46,868 nucleotides of DNA from Helicobacteraceae bacterium (GCA_031258155.1 JAIRNH010000029.1:1-46868); one strand, 5' to 3'; positions 27,164 to 36,895 are shown, counted from the stretch's first letter. The notes: generated by a model from the sequence alone, not told the origin. Numbers and translations: made by a program.

Positions 27164-28197
27164 TTTGCCGCCGCCAGATACGCGCTTAAAAACGCTTCGT
27201 CGCTAAAAACGCGGATATGTTTATCGTGATCCGTAATCTTTTGGGCAAGCGCTTTGGCGTCGTTTGGCGCGACTAGATTATCCTTTGGCGCTATTTCGCT
27301 CAAAGCGCCGACCGTCGTAGCGATTAAAGGAACGCCGATCGACATAATTTCAAAAGCGACGCGGCAGATCGCCTCGCTGCCAATAGAAGCCGCGACTCCA
27401 ACGTCAAAGGCGCTTATACAAGCGGCGACGTCCGAGCGAAAACCCGTAATAAACGCCGCGTTTGTTAAGCCTTGATCGTTAATATATTTTTGCAGATCGG
27501 ATATATCCAGATCGGCGCTATCGGTAACTAGCAAAAGTTTATAGCGCTCGTCGCTTTGACGCAAAAGCGCTAGCGCGTCGATTAGATATTTATGTCCTTT
27601 AACCTCGCTGTAACGACCGACTAGTCCCGCCACTATATCGCCCTCGCTAAAGCCAAACTCGGATCGAACGCGATCGCGTCCCGCTCGATCGAAGCGGAAT
27701 TTATTCGTATCGACGCCGCCGTATATCGCATCGATCTTATTAAGCGGCGTTTTTAACCGATCGGTAAAAAATAGTTTAATATATTCGCCGCTAACAATAA
27801 TGCGATCGGCGCACCTATTGTAAAAAAAACGATTGACGAAATTCGCTTTAGGCATACGCTGATCGCCTCTAACGCGCAGTAGTTTCCAGCGCGCGCCAAA
27901 AAAACGCTTTAGCGCCAAAAACCAGAACAGCTCCCCTCGATGAGCGGTTAGAATATCGGGCGCAAAATCGCGTAGAAATCTGTTTAACCGAAGCGCGGCG
28001 GCGATCGGATTTGCGGCGTTAAAATAGTCCTCGTAGGTTTTTATATTCATCTCTTTTGCTTTTTTCGCCGTTTGCGTGTTTGGCAAAACGCCCGCGATAA
28101 CCTCGAAACCCGCCGCTTGCAACAATCGGCAAAGGTTTAGCGCATACCACGCCGTCGCGTTATACCAGCGGACGTTAATAAGATGAAAAAATCTCAT
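27160..28197 (-). CDS. Glycosyltransferase family 4
   Basis: The 345-residue GT-B enzyme has an N-terminal acceptor domain (FFHLINVRWYNATAWYALNL). Its C-terminal half has GLVGRYSEVKGHKYLIDAL and ISAFDVGVAASIGSEAICRVAFEIM with PLIATTVGALSEI, a typical retaining GT4 pattern. Its ATG follows the TAG of the sulfatase-fold gene directly with no gap. The sugar is unknown; position suggests core or O-chain synthesis. Confidence 0.85.
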   Translation of the reverse strand: MRFFHLINVRWYNATAWYALNLCRLLQAAGFEVIAGVLPNTQTAKKAKEMNIKTYEDYFNAANPIAAALRLNRFLRDFAPDILTAHRGELFWFLALKRFFGARWKLLRVRGDQRMPKANFVNRFFYNRCADRIIVSGEYIKLFFTDRLKTPLNKIDAIYGGVDTNKFRFDRAGRDRVRSEFGFSEGDIVAGLVGRYSEVKGHKYLIDALALLRQSDERYKLLLVTDSADLDISDLQKYINDQGLTNAAFITGFRSDVAACISAFDVGVAASIGSEAICRVAFEIMSIGVPLIATTVGALSEIAPKDNLVAPNDAKALAQKITDHDKHIRVFSDEAFLSAYLAAAK

Positions 28198-30015
28198 CTA
28201 CTTATAAAACTTTCGATTTTCGTTCATAACGTCTAGGATACTTTGGCTGTGATCGCTTAAAACCGAAGCGTCTAAAGGCTTATAACTATTGGTATCAAAC
28301 GCGTGCGCGCCGTTTATCGGATCGGGGTGCGCCGAGAATACCAGCGTGCGATTATTTTCAACAATCGCGTTAAAATTCCAGTTGCCGATAACCGCGTATC
28401 GACGCTCTTTTGAGGGATAGAGCAGATCGTCGCCGTTGGCGTAATCTTCGGGCGGATTTTGAATGCCAAGCCAGCGCATAGCGGCGGGGATAAAATCGGC
28501 GTGGCTCGTTAGATAATCGATCTCGTCGGGCGCGACGTTGGGCAGACGCATAAAAAAAATCGGCTTTGTCTGCTGAACGCTAAAGGCGTGATTGTGTCCA
28601 AAACCGCCGCTTTCGTAAAACTCTTCGCCGTGATCGGCGGTAACGATAATTTTTGTGCGATCGTAAGCTCCGTTCGCCTTTAGTTTTTCTATCGCTTGCG
28701 CGATTAAAGTATCGTCGTAATAGATCGCGTTTTTATATTGATTAAATAATATATCGCGCCCGCTCGCGTCGATTGTCAGATAGTTTTTATCGCCGTCGTC
28801 GTCGGGCTGAAACTTGCGGTGCGTAGAGGGGTAGCTAAACTGGTGCGGCGCGTCGTAAAAAATAAACGCAAAAAACGGCTCGGACATATTTTGATCAAGC
28901 CACTCTAAAACCTTTTCGTTCATAGCGCGATCTCTTTCCCAAGACTCGCCTTCAAAACGATCGATAATTTTGTCGTTGATCGTAGCAAACGCGGTGCGGC
29001 GAAACTCAGGCCAATTAAGATCGCTGGCGGCGAAAATCCTTATATCAAAACCGCGATATGTTAGCGCGTCAAATAAAACGCTTTGGCGTTGCGCGTTTAG
29101 AAACGCAAACCAATAGGGCGCGTTAAGCCCGTAAAAAAACGAGAATACGCCAAAACGGGTGGCGTTGCCGCCGCTAAAGTGGTTGTTAAACGCGATCGAT
29201 TCGCGCTTTAGCGCGTTCATGGCGGGAGCGCTCTCTTCGTCAATCATATCCCATCTTACCGCGTCCATCATAATAACCATAATGTTTTCGCGCTCGTATT
29301 GATCGCTAAAGCGAAGCGGATTTTTCGGATAATCAAGTTGCGATCTAGAGTTATCGCCTAAGACGGCGATCGTTCTTGGCACGGGTTCCACGCCAAAATA
29401 TTTTTTAGCGAACCTAGTAAATGTGAGCGGCTGATAGTATGGAATTACGCGCAGTTTGTCTAAAATTTCCGTTTTTGAATAGAGATCGGCAAAGCCTACG
29501 ACCGCTTTATCGATAAGCGCTATTAGAATAACTGCGGGGATTAGATAGCGGTTGATTTTTTTATTCAGTTTTCTAGCGTCGTTATCTTTCGGCAACATAT
29601 AGTATAACAGCGATTGAAAAGCCGCGATCAACGCGGCGAGAACGGCTAATAAAATATAAGGATAAACGCCTAGATCAATATTTGTTAGCGCGGCGGGCGA
29701 AAAGGCGATATTTAAGATCATAGCGTTTATGTGAGTATGGTAGATACGATAGATAAAAAAGTCTATAATCAGCAGTAACTCAAAGATTGTAAAAACCGCC
29801 CCCGCTACCATAAATCCCGCGCGACGAAAAACGCCGAACAACGCGCAGACAAGCCACAATACGACGAAAAACATAAACGCCGTCGATAGCGCGGCAAGCG
29901 TCGAGAGGCACAGCGCGAGCGCGTCGAAATCTTTCGCGAGCAGTAAAAACGCGACAAACAAAACGGAAATAAACAGCAGATTGGCTTTTGCGAATAGGGC
30001 TAACCGCGCGTTCAT
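28198..30015 (-). CDS. YejM/LapC-like inner-membrane sulfatase-fold protein
   Basis: The 605-residue protein has five or so N-terminal membrane segments (to about residue 190) and a periplasmic alkaline-phosphatase/sulfatase-fold domain. The domain has NIMVIMMDAVRWDMI, the Thr in HFSGGNATRFGVF, FYDAPHQFSYP and VTADHGEEFYES with metal ligands. The order and SGGNATR segment resemble YejM (PbgA/LapC). In E. coli, YejM senses LPS and tunes LpxC turnover. A sulfatase-fold phosphoethanolamine or glycerol-phosphate transferase is the alternative. It sits in the LPS operon, second gene. Confidence 0.72.
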   Translation of the reverse strand: MNARLALFAKANLLFISVLFVAFLLLAKDFDALALCLSTLAALSTAFMFFVVLWLVCALFGVFRRAGFMVAGAVFTIFELLLIIDFFIYRIYHTHINAMILNIAFSPAALTNIDLGVYPYILLAVLAALIAAFQSLLYYMLPKDNDARKLNKKINRYLIPAVILIALIDKAVVGFADLYSKTEILDKLRVIPYYQPLTFTRFAKKYFGVEPVPRTIAVLGDNSRSQLDYPKNPLRFSDQYERENIMVIMMDAVRWDMIDEESAPAMNALKRESIAFNNHFSGGNATRFGVFSFFYGLNAPYWFAFLNAQRQSVLFDALTYRGFDIRIFAASDLNWPEFRRTAFATINDKIIDRFEGESWERDRAMNEKVLEWLDQNMSEPFFAFIFYDAPHQFSYPSTHRKFQPDDDGDKNYLTIDASGRDILFNQYKNAIYYDDTLIAQAIEKLKANGAYDRTKIIVTADHGEEFYESGGFGHNHAFSVQQTKPIFFMRLPNVAPDEIDYLTSHADFIPAAMRWLGIQNPPEDYANGDDLLYPSKERRYAVIGNWNFNAIVENNRTLVFSAHPDPINGAHAFDTNSYKPLDASVLSDHSQSILDVMNENRKFYK

Positions 30016-30019
30016 ATCG

Positions 30020-31927
30020 CTATTCTACCGCGCCGAGGCTGTGAAGGCGCTTTTGGTAAAGTAAGTTAGGCAGCAGCAGCCTAGCTTGCGCGTCGCGCAG
30101 ACGCTCTTCGTCAAGCGCCCGTTCGAGCGCCGTATCCTCCAAAACGCGCCGATATTCGCCGTTTTCGTCGGGCGCAAAATCCGCCCGATTGACATAGCTT
30201 CCGTTCTCGTCGAGCGCCGCCTGCGTAATAACGCCGTTTGGGCGCAAAATTGTCGCTATTTCGCCGTCGAAATAGGCAAACTCCAAGCCGTATTGCATAA
30301 CCGCGCCGCCGCCGCGATCGTCTAACAGATTACGTCCGACCAACGGGTGCGGGCGATCGTCGCCAATTAGCGCTAAGAGCGTGGGAAGCAGATCGATTTG
30401 AGAGGCGATCGCGTCGTTTTTCGCCGCGCTAACGCCTTTGCCCACAAAAAGCGCGGGGATATGGTAGGCTTTAAGCGGCGCGAACAGATCGCCGCCGCGC
30501 ACTTTGATCGTGTGATCGGCGACGACTAAAAAGATCGTGTTTTTATAGTATGGTTCTTTTTTCGCCGCTTTGAAAAACTCGCCAAGCGCGTAATCGGCGA
30601 AAAGCGCCGCGTTCTCTTGCGTCGCGGCGGGGGAGTTATACGGCTTGATAAAACCTTCGGGATAATCGAAGGGCAGATGAGACGAGAGCGTCAAGATCGC
30701 GGCGCAAAACGGCTCTTTCGCGCGCGAAAATTCGCGGTTTGCCGCCGCAAAAACGCTTAGATCGTCGCCGCCCCACCTGCCGTCGTAGCCCTCGCCGCGC
30801 GCAAAATAGGAGCGGATCGCAAACCCGTTGGCGCCTAAAAAGCGGCTCATATTGTCGAAATTCGCGTCGCCGCCGTAGTAAAACTCGCACCTATAGCCAA
30901 GCGGCGCAAGGTGAGAGGCGATCGTCCAAAAGTCGTTTTGCGCTTTGGGCAGTTTGGGAACGAGCGCGCCGACGATCGGCGAAAAACCCGCGAAAACCGC
31001 CTCCACGCCGCGATTGGTTCGCGTCCCCGTCGCGTATAGATTGGCAAACAGCAAACCCTCTTCGCCGAGCGCGTCGAAATTGGGCGTTAGCGCTAGACCG
31101 CCAAGCGCGCCCACAAACTCCGCGCCCATACTCTCCCACAGGATAATAACTATGTTGGGCAAATCTTGCGGCGTTTTGCCGCTAAAAACGCGCGCGCCAA
31201 AACCGGTTCTCGCGAAAATTTCCTCTTCGCTCATCGTTCCGTAACCGCTTAGATCAACCTCTCCTCTTAACTGATACAGCGCGTAAAGAGCCGAATAGGT
31301 TCCGTTAGAGGCGATCTCGTTAAGCTGTTGAGAGGCGCTAAACGTCGCCGTTCCGAGATTTGCCGCCGACATTCCAACGCTCGATCGCGCGCCAAGTAGC
31401 AGACACGCGATTATAAACGGCGCCGCGATCAGGCGCGTTTTTAGCGGCGTTTCGCGCGCTTTGATCGAACCCGTTTTATAGCCCAAGAACGCCGCCATGA
31501 TCGTTAATAAAACGCCGATCGCGGTTAAAACTGGATAGGCGAAGATCAACATATAAAATATCTCTTTTGGGCGATCTAGGTAATCAAAAAATAGGTGATT
31601 TGGACGCAAGCCGTATTGATCGAAAAATCCGATTGACACGATCTCGAAAAAAGCCAATAAAGCCGCCGCGAACGCCAGATAAAAACGATTTAGCGCCGTA
31701 ACCTTGCGATCAAAAAGAAGCGTCCATATAACGGGGAAAAACAGCAGGGCGCAAAGGACGATCGTATCCATTCTAGCGCCGATTATAAAGAGCTTAATAA
31801 GATCGCCGCTCGCCGCGTCGTCAGGCGCGTAGAACGCGGCGAGCGCGACTCTGAAAACGGCGAAAACAGTCAAAGAGACCAAGTAAAACAACGCGAAGGG
31901 TTTTAATAAAGCCGATAGGTTTCGCAC
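30020..31927 (-). CDS. LTA synthase-family envelope phosphotransferase
   Basis: The 635-residue protein has five membrane segments in the first ~195 residues and a periplasmic sulfatase-fold domain. The domain has NIVIILWESMGAEFVGALGG, the nucleophile Thr region TGTRTNRGVEAVFAGF, LTLSSHLPFDYPE and FLVVADHTIKVRGGDLF. These enzymes move phosphoglycerol or phosphoethanolamine from phospholipid to a glycan. In a Gram-negative bacterium the target is more likely LPS core or periplasmic glucan than lipoteichoic acid. The start is GTG with GGAG five bases upstream. It leads the ten-gene operon that ends at 20546. Confidence 0.82.
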   Translation of the reverse strand: MRNLSALLKPFALFYLVSLTVFAVFRVALAAFYAPDDAASGDLIKLFIIGARMDTIVLCALLFFPVIWTLLFDRKVTALNRFYLAFAAALLAFFEIVSIGFFDQYGLRPNHLFFDYLDRPKEIFYMLIFAYPVLTAIGVLLTIMAAFLGYKTGSIKARETPLKTRLIAAPFIIACLLLGARSSVGMSAANLGTATFSASQQLNEIASNGTYSALYALYQLRGEVDLSGYGTMSEEEIFARTGFGARVFSGKTPQDLPNIVIILWESMGAEFVGALGGLALTPNFDALGEEGLLFANLYATGTRTNRGVEAVFAGFSPIVGALVPKLPKAQNDFWTIASHLAPLGYRCEFYYGGDANFDNMSRFLGANGFAIRSYFARGEGYDGRWGGDDLSVFAAANREFSRAKEPFCAAILTLSSHLPFDYPEGFIKPYNSPAATQENAALFADYALGEFFKAAKKEPYYKNTIFLVVADHTIKVRGGDLFAPLKAYHIPALFVGKGVSAAKNDAIASQIDLLPTLLALIGDDRPHPLVGRNLLDDRGGGAVMQYGLEFAYFDGEIATILRPNGVITQAALDENGSYVNRADFAPDENGEYRRVLEDTALERALDEERLRDAQARLLLPNLLYQKRLHSLGAVE

Positions 31928-31942
31928 AAAGTCTCCAAGCCG

Positions 31943-31948
31943 TATAAT
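31943..31948 (+). promoter_or_regulatory. Possible -10 box (TATAAT) for the GT9-kdo operon
   Basis: A perfect TATAAT lies 27 bases before the GTG start at 31976, in the 48-base gap between divergent GTG-started genes. No -35 consensus stands 16-18 bases before it. Confidence 0.45.
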
Positions 31949-31975
31949 TGCGCAAGTTTATCCGAAAGCCGTTTT

Positions 31976-33028
31976 GTGCAAGCAAACTCAATCTGTATTA
32001 TCAGACTATCCGCGCTTGGCGATATATGCCTGTTTTTGCCGACGCTGAACGCTCTTCGCCGCTCCTTTCCTAACGCTAACGTCGTCTGGATTATCGGCAA
32101 AGCCGAAGCGGAGCTGATCGAGGGGATCGACGGCGTAGAGCCGATTGTCTATGACAAAAAAAGCGGCTTAGCGGGTATGTTCGCCATAGGCGCGAAACTC
32201 AAAAATCGCCGTTTTGACTATCTGCTGATGGCTCAAGAGGCGTTGCGCGCGAGCATTCTCTCGCTCTTTATCCGCGCCGATAAGCGCGTTGGTTTTGATC
32301 GCGATCGCGCCAAAGACTTCCAGCGGCTATTTACAAACGCCCAGATCGCGCCAAATCCAAACTGCCACATGATCGAAAACTATCTTGATTTCGCGCGGTT
32401 TTTGGGCGCGGATACCGGCGCGATCCAATACGATCTGTTTATACCCGACAAGGCGATTAGAGAGGCGGAGGCGATCGCGCGCGGCGAAAGCTACTGCGTC
32501 GTAAGCCCGATTGCCAACGCGGTTCGTAGGAATTGGCGAAACTGGACTATCGAAGGTTACGCGGCGGCGATCGACTATATTTACGAACGCTACAAACTGA
32601 ACGCGATCGTAACGGGCTGCCAAGCCGATCGCCAAGCGGCGGAGGCGATCGCGCGCGTAGCCAAAGCGCCGTTTATTAACGCCGTCGGCAAAACAAGCGT
32701 CAAATGCCTGCTGGCGCTGATTAAAAACGCGCGATTTACGCTCGCGCCCGATAGCGGTCCGGGACATTTTGCCGCCGCGTTGAGCGTCCCCGCGATCGCG
32801 CTGTTAGCGGCTGCCGATCCGCGCCGCGCCGCGCCGTATCAGACGCCAAGCTACGCCGTCGATCGCTACCGCGAGGCTCTGCTAAAATATAGCGGCAAAA
32901 CGCCCGAAGAGGTCAAGTTTGGGCGCCGCGTGCGCCATCAAAAAGCTATGAGCGAAATTACGATTGACGACGTAACGGCTATGATTGATAAAGCGATGCG
33001 AGATAGCGCCGCGACCAGGAAGGAATAA
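31976..33028 (+). CDS. Glycosyltransferase family 9 (heptosyltransferase, possibly WaaC)
   Basis: The 350-residue protein begins with CIIRLSALGDICLFLPTLNAL, the GT9 pattern. It has YCVVSPIANAVRRNWRNWTIE and the donor site FTLAPDSGPGHFAAALSVPA. GT9 enzymes add L-glycero-D-manno-heptose from ADP-heptose to Kdo or to heptose. The neighbouring Kdo genes favour WaaC (heptosyltransferase I), but the sequence alone does not decide. The start is GTG (31976). kpsF follows five bases after its stop. Confidence 0.82.
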   Translation: MQANSICIIRLSALGDICLFLPTLNALRRSFPNANVVWIIGKAEAELIEGIDGVEPIVYDKKSGLAGMFAIGAKLKNRRFDYLLMAQEALRASILSLFIRADKRVGFDRDRAKDFQRLFTNAQIAPNPNCHMIENYLDFARFLGADTGAIQYDLFIPDKAIREAEAIARGESYCVVSPIANAVRRNWRNWTIEGYAAAIDYIYERYKLNAIVTGCQADRQAAEAIARVAKAPFINAVGKTSVKCLLALIKNARFTLAPDSGPGHFAAALSVPAIALLAAADPRRAAPYQTPSYAVDRYREALLKYSGKTPEEVKFGRRVRHQKAMSEITIDDVTAMIDKAMRDSAATRKE

Positions 33029-33033
33029 AGACG

Positions 33034-33996
33034 ATGATTATTGAGAGCGCGAAAGAGGCGATCGCTATCGAGGCAAGAGAGATCGCGAGCCTCGCCGATC
33101 GCATAGACGGATCGTTCGAGGGCGCGGCAAAGGCGATCTTGGCGTGCAAAGGCAAGGTGATTGTCAGCGGTATGGGCAAATCGGGGCTGATAGGGCAGAA
33201 GATCGCCGCGACGCTTGCCAGCACGGGAACGCCTAGCTTTTTCATGCACCCCGCGGAAGCCTATCACGGCGATCTGGGAATGGTCGCGGCGGACGACGCG
33301 GTTTTGATTATCTCTTACTCCGGCGAGACGGACGAGGCGCTTAAAATCGTTCCGTTTTTGCAGGATCAACAGAATGTCATCGTCGCCTTTACGGGCAATC
33401 CGCGATCGACGCTGGCGCAGGCGGCGAGTTTTCATATAGACTGCTCCGTGTCAAAAGAGGCGTGTCCTTTGGCGCTTGCGCCGACTAGCTCCACGACCGC
33501 CGCGCTCGCGATGGGCGACGCGCTCGCCGTAGCGCTGATGAAGGCGCGCGGGTTCGAGGCGGAGCATTTCGCGCGCTTTCACCCCGGCGGATCGCTTGGA
33601 CGCAGGCTGATAGCCAGAGTAGAGCGCGAGATGATCGCTTTGGAAAATCTGCCGATCGTCTCTCCCGCGACAAACGCGCTGGATACGCTTAGGGCGATGA
33701 GCGCGGGCAAACTTGGCGCGGCGATCGTCGCGGACGAAAACGGCTCGCTGCTAGGGGTGATCACCGACGGCGACCTAAGGCGCGTAGTGGAAAGAGCGCG
33801 CGATAGTTTTTTTACGCTCAGCGCCCAAGAGATGATGACGAAAAACCCCAAAACGGTCGGGCTAAAAACGCGGCTGATCGACGCGGAGGCGTTAATGGAC
33901 AAGTTTAGCGTCCATCAACTAATCGTTCTCGACGATCAAAACAGAATCGTCGGTTTGCTACCCTATAGAACGGGCTATAAAAAGCCTATAATGTAA
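33034..33996 (+). CDS. kdsD: Arabinose-5-phosphate isomerase
   Basis: The 320-residue KpsF/KdsD protein changes ribulose-5-phosphate to arabinose-5-phosphate, the first committed step to Kdo. The N-terminal SIS domain has VSGMGKSGLIGQKIAATLAS and LIISYSGETDEAL, the linker FARFHPGGSLGRRL is diagnostic, and two CBS domains follow (about 205-320, with ADENGSLLGVITDGDLRR). AGGAAGGA precedes the ATG. It leads the complete Kdo set kdsD-kdsA-kdsBC. Confidence 0.94.
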   Translation: MIIESAKEAIAIEAREIASLADRIDGSFEGAAKAILACKGKVIVSGMGKSGLIGQKIAATLASTGTPSFFMHPAEAYHGDLGMVAADDAVLIISYSGETDEALKIVPFLQDQQNVIVAFTGNPRSTLAQAASFHIDCSVSKEACPLALAPTSSTTAALAMGDALAVALMKARGFEAEHFARFHPGGSLGRRLIARVEREMIALENLPIVSPATNALDTLRAMSAGKLGAAIVADENGSLLGVITDGDLRRVVERARDSFFTLSAQEMMTKNPKTVGLKTRLIDAEALMDKFSVHQLIVLDDQNRIVGLLPYRTGYKKPIM

Positions 33997-34024
33997 CGGA
34001 TTTATTTGCCGACAAGGAGCTTGA

Positions 34025-34861
34025 ATGAGGCATATTCGCATTCCTTCGCCTAGCGGGGGGGTATTGTTTTCAAACGATCTGCCGCTCGCTATGATCGCGG
34101 GTCCGTGCGTGATAGAGAGCGAGGAGTTTGCTCTGCGAACGGCGGAAAAGCTCAAAGCGATCTTCGACGAGGTTAAAATCCCGTTTATTTACAAATCAAG
34201 TTTTGATAAAGCCAACCGAAGTTCGGTCGGCAGTTTTCGCGGCGTGGGAATGGACGAGGGGCTGAGGATTTTGGAGAAAACTCGCCGCGAGATAGGCGTG
34301 GCTACGCTAACCGACGTGCATACGATCGAACAGGCAAAGCCCGTAAGCGAGGTTGTGGATATGCTGCAAACCCCCGCGTTTTTGTGCCGTCAGACCGATT
34401 TTATTCAAGCCGTCGCGGCGACAAAAAAGCCCGTAAATATCAAAAAGGGGCAGTTTTTATCCCCGTGGGAGATGACGAACGTGCTTGCCAAAGCCGTCGC
34501 CACGGGCAACAGCGCGATCGCCTTATGCGAGCGCGGAACGAGTTTTGGCTACAACAATCTAGTGGTGGATATGCGCTCGTTGGCGGTGATGGCGCAGACC
34601 AATCATCCCGTTATATTTGACGCGACTCACTCCGTGCAGCTGCCGGGAGGCGCGGGAACTAGCAGCGACGGGCAGAGGATTTTCGCGCCGACGCTTGCGC
34701 GGGCGGCTGTGGCGGCGAAAGTGGCCGGCGTATTTATCGAAACCCACCCCGATCCCTCCGTAGCGCCGTGCGACGGACCCAATATGATCCCTTTTAGCGA
34801 GCTACCGGAGCTATTGCGGCGGCTTAAAGCTATCGACGAGATCGCCAAAAAACGTATATGA
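34025..34861 (+). CDS. kdsA: 3-deoxy-8-phosphooctulonate (Kdo-8-P) synthase
   Basis: The 278-residue TIM-barrel enzyme joins arabinose-5-phosphate and phosphoenolpyruvate. Motifs are [46 protein letters not shown] and [12 protein letters not shown], then [24 protein letters not shown] lies seven bases before the ATG. It overlaps the kdsB-kdsC gene by four bases (ATGA). A run of seven G falls in codons 12-14, too short to expect regular switching. Confidence 0.95.
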   Translation: MRHIRIPSPSGGVLFSNDLPLAMIAGPCVIESEEFALRTAEKLKAIFDEVKIPFIYKSSFDKANRSSVGSFRGVGMDEGLRILEKTRREIGVATLTDVHTIEQAKPVSEVVDMLQTPAFLCRQTDFIQAVAATKKPVNIKKGQFLSPWEMTNVLAKAVATGNSAIALCERGTSFGYNNLVVDMRSLAVMAQTNHPVIFDATHSVQLPGGAGTSSDGQRIFAPTLARAAVAAKVAGVFIETHPDPSVAPCDGPNMIPFSELPELLRRLKAIDEIAKKRI

Positions 34862-36117
34862 AAGCGATTATAGTTATTCCCGCGCGATACGGTTCTACGC
34901 GCTTTGAAGGCAAACCGCTCGCTCTTATCGGCGGCAAACCTATGATCGCACTTACCTGCGCGCAAGCTAAAAAAGCGACGCTTGCCGATCGGACGATCGT
35001 AGCGACCGACGACGAGCGCATAGCGAACGCGGCGCTAAACGCCGGATGCGAAGCGATTATGACGCGAGCGGACTGCGCCAACGGCTCGGAGCGTTTGGCA
35101 GAGGTCGCAAAAAAGATTGACGCGGACATTTACGTCAACGTTCAAGGCGACGAGCCGTTTATCGATCCCTCCTCAATCGACGCGGTAATCGAGATTTTAG
35201 CGCGAAACGACAAGGCGCAAATCGCGACGCTTTATCATACGATCGACGCGATCGAAGCGCGAAATCCAAACGCGGTAAAGGTTGTGTTAGACGCGAGCGA
35301 TCGGGCGCTCTATTTTAGCCGAGCGGCTATTCCATATCCGCGCGAGGGCGCAAAAGCGGAGTATCTAAAACATATCGGGCTTTACGCCTATAGAAAATCG
35401 GCGCTTCTTGCCTATGAAACCCTGCCGCGATCGCCGCTTGAGGAGATCGAAAAGCTAGAGCAACTGCGTTTTCTGCAGGCGGGTTACGCGATCTACGCCG
35501 CCAAAGCCAAAGCGCCGTTAATCGCGATCGATACGCCCGCCGATCTTAAACGCGCCGAAAATTACCTTAGCGGCAGAAGCCTATCCGCGCCCAGTCTCGC
35601 CGAAATCAAGCTGCTACTAACCGACATTGACGGCGTTTTAAGCCCGCCGACGCTGTTTTTTGACGAAAACGGCGAGCGCCTGAAAGCCTTTAACGTGCGC
35701 GACGGGCTTGGCGTGGAGATCGCGCTCAAACTCGGATTAAAAATCGGCGTAGTAACGGGGCGCGATTCGCCCGCGCTTCGCAAACGGCTTGAAATTCTCA
35801 AGATCGAAACCGCGCTTTTTGGCGTTAAAGACAAAGGCGCGGCGTGTCGCGAAATTATGGCGAAGACGGGCGTTAGCGCGGATGAAACGCTTTTTGTCGG
35901 CGACGATTCGCCCGATCTCGCCGCGTTTGAAGCCTGCGGTTTAAGCTGCGCCGTAGCCGACGCGCCCGATTATATTAGGGCTCAAGCGAGTTTTGCGCTC
36001 AAACATAAAGGCGGGCGCGGCGCAATCCGCGAAGTCGTGGAGATGATTTTAGAGGCGCAAGGCAAACTTGACGCGCTAAAAGAGGCGCGAGCCTATATGC
36101 GACTTGCGAAAACATAA
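34858..36117 (+). CDS. kdsB-kdsC: CMP-Kdo synthetase fused to Kdo-8-P phosphatase
   Basis: The 419-residue protein joins two enzymes that are normally separate. Residues 1-240 are Kds[33 protein letters not shown] and NVQGDEPFI. Residues 250-410 are a KdsC-type HAD phosphatase: [11 protein letters not shown] with D256 and D258, TGR at 300-302, GDDSPDL at 348-354 and [10 protein letters not shown] at 384-393, without a cap domain. The same reading frame covers both with a short linker ([10 protein letters not shown]). The fusion removes phosphate from Kdo-8-P and activates Kdo with CTP, so with kdsD and kdsA the whole path to CMP-Kdo lies in three genes. The order is activation first, phosphatase second. 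Confidence 0.92.
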   Translation: MKAIIVIPARYGSTRFEGKPLALIGGKPMIALTCAQAKKATLADRTIVATDDERIANAALNAGCEAIMTRADCANGSERLAEVAKKIDADIYVNVQGDEPFIDPSSIDAVIEILARNDKAQIATLYHTIDAIEARNPNAVKVVLDASDRALYFSRAAIPYPREGAKAEYLKHIGLYAYRKSALLAYETLPRSPLEEIEKLEQLRFLQAGYAIYAAKAKAPLIAIDTPADLKRAENYLSGRSLSAPSLAEIKLLLTDIDGVLSPPTLFFDENGERLKAFNVRDGLGVEIALKLGLKIGVVTGRDSPALRKRLEILKIETALFGVKDKGAACREIMAKTGVSADETLFVGDDSPDLAAFEACGLSCAVADAPDYIRAQASFALKHKGGRGAIREVVEMILEAQGKLDALKEARAYMRLAKT

Positions 36118-36680
36118 ATCTTTCGCCGCGATAGCGTAAAGGGGCGACTAAAACTTAAAAACAGAAAGAGACCATTTGCGGTATGCGTTTATCGGCTTTT
36201 AGCCGCGAAAATAACTTAACGCTCTGAAAAAACCGATAAAACATAGTCCGCGGCGACAACGACCAAACGAATAACCTGCAAGGCGCTTCAGTTCGCGCGC
36301 TCGCAAATAGCGCGATTTTATCGCTCGTCGATAACCTTTTAGTTTAATTTTTCAACCACAAATCCAAACAGCCTCGTCAAGCGTTTATAATAAAACGCGG
36401 CTTGTTATAAGCGCTCAAGCGCAAAAAGCGCCGAACCAACCCGATAGGCGGGTATTCGCGCTTTTGTCGTTTTCGCTTTTCCGTCATTCTCGCGCGGAGC
36501 AAGCGTGATCGCTTCATAATCGAAGGCGGGTATCCATCTTTTTAATGATCGTTGTTATGGATTACCGCAATCCTGCGCCCTTTGCGCTCCTACCCGCGCG
36601 GGCGCTTCGCGGCAATGACAGGGGGCGCGGGTATGACGGTAAAATTGAACGGCAATCTAACGAAAATTGCGCGTATATGG

Positions 36681-36700
36681 ATTCCCGCTTGCGCGGGAAT
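36681..36700. repeat. Palindromic repeat core, perfect copy 1
   Basis: The sequence ATTCCCGCTTGCGCGGGAAT has perfect outer arms ATTCCCGC/GCGGGAAT and is followed by GAC. It belongs to composite unit B. Confidence 0.88.
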
Positions 36701-36751
36701 GACAAAAACGTAAGTTTTTAGTAAAGCGCTGGAATGTCAACTATTCCCCTC

Positions 36752-36771
36752 ATACCCGCGAAGGCGGGAAT
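36752..36771. repeat. Palindromic repeat core, one arm changed
   Basis: ATACCC-GCGAAGGC-GGGAAT, in inverted orientation to the copies beside it. It opens into composite unit A and is followed by CCATC. Confidence 0.75.
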
Positions 36772-36798
36772 CCATCTTTTTGATGATCGTTGTTGTGG

Positions 36799-36818
36799 AT
36801 TCCCGCTTGCGCGGGAAT
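36799..36818. repeat. Palindromic repeat core, perfect copy 2
   Basis: It is identical over all 20 bases to the copy at 36681 and is also followed by GAC. It closes unit A, so unit A is flanked by two cores in opposite orientation. Confidence 0.88.
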
Positions 36819-36831
36819 GACGAGAATGTAG

Positions 36832-36851
36832 ATTCCCGCCTACGCTGGTAT
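36832..36851. repeat. Palindromic repeat core, decayed
   Basis: ATTCCC-GCCTACGC-TGGTAT keeps the left arm and has three changes in the right arm. It is followed by AACGAC. Confidence 0.6.
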
Positions 36852-36895
36852 AACGACAAGATTAAATTGCGATCTGGCGAAATTGCGCGAGATGG

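Noticed and set aside
30636-31244. Several long open frames overlapping the LTA synthase-like gene
   Set aside because: They are Arg-rich frames caused by GC-rich codons on the other frames; the sulfatase-fold frame explains the region fully.
34055-34061. Run of seven G near the start of kdsA
   Set aside because: It is shorter than the tracts that vary in Campylobacter, codes for part of SGGV in frame, and kdsA should be essential in a cell that needs Kdo.
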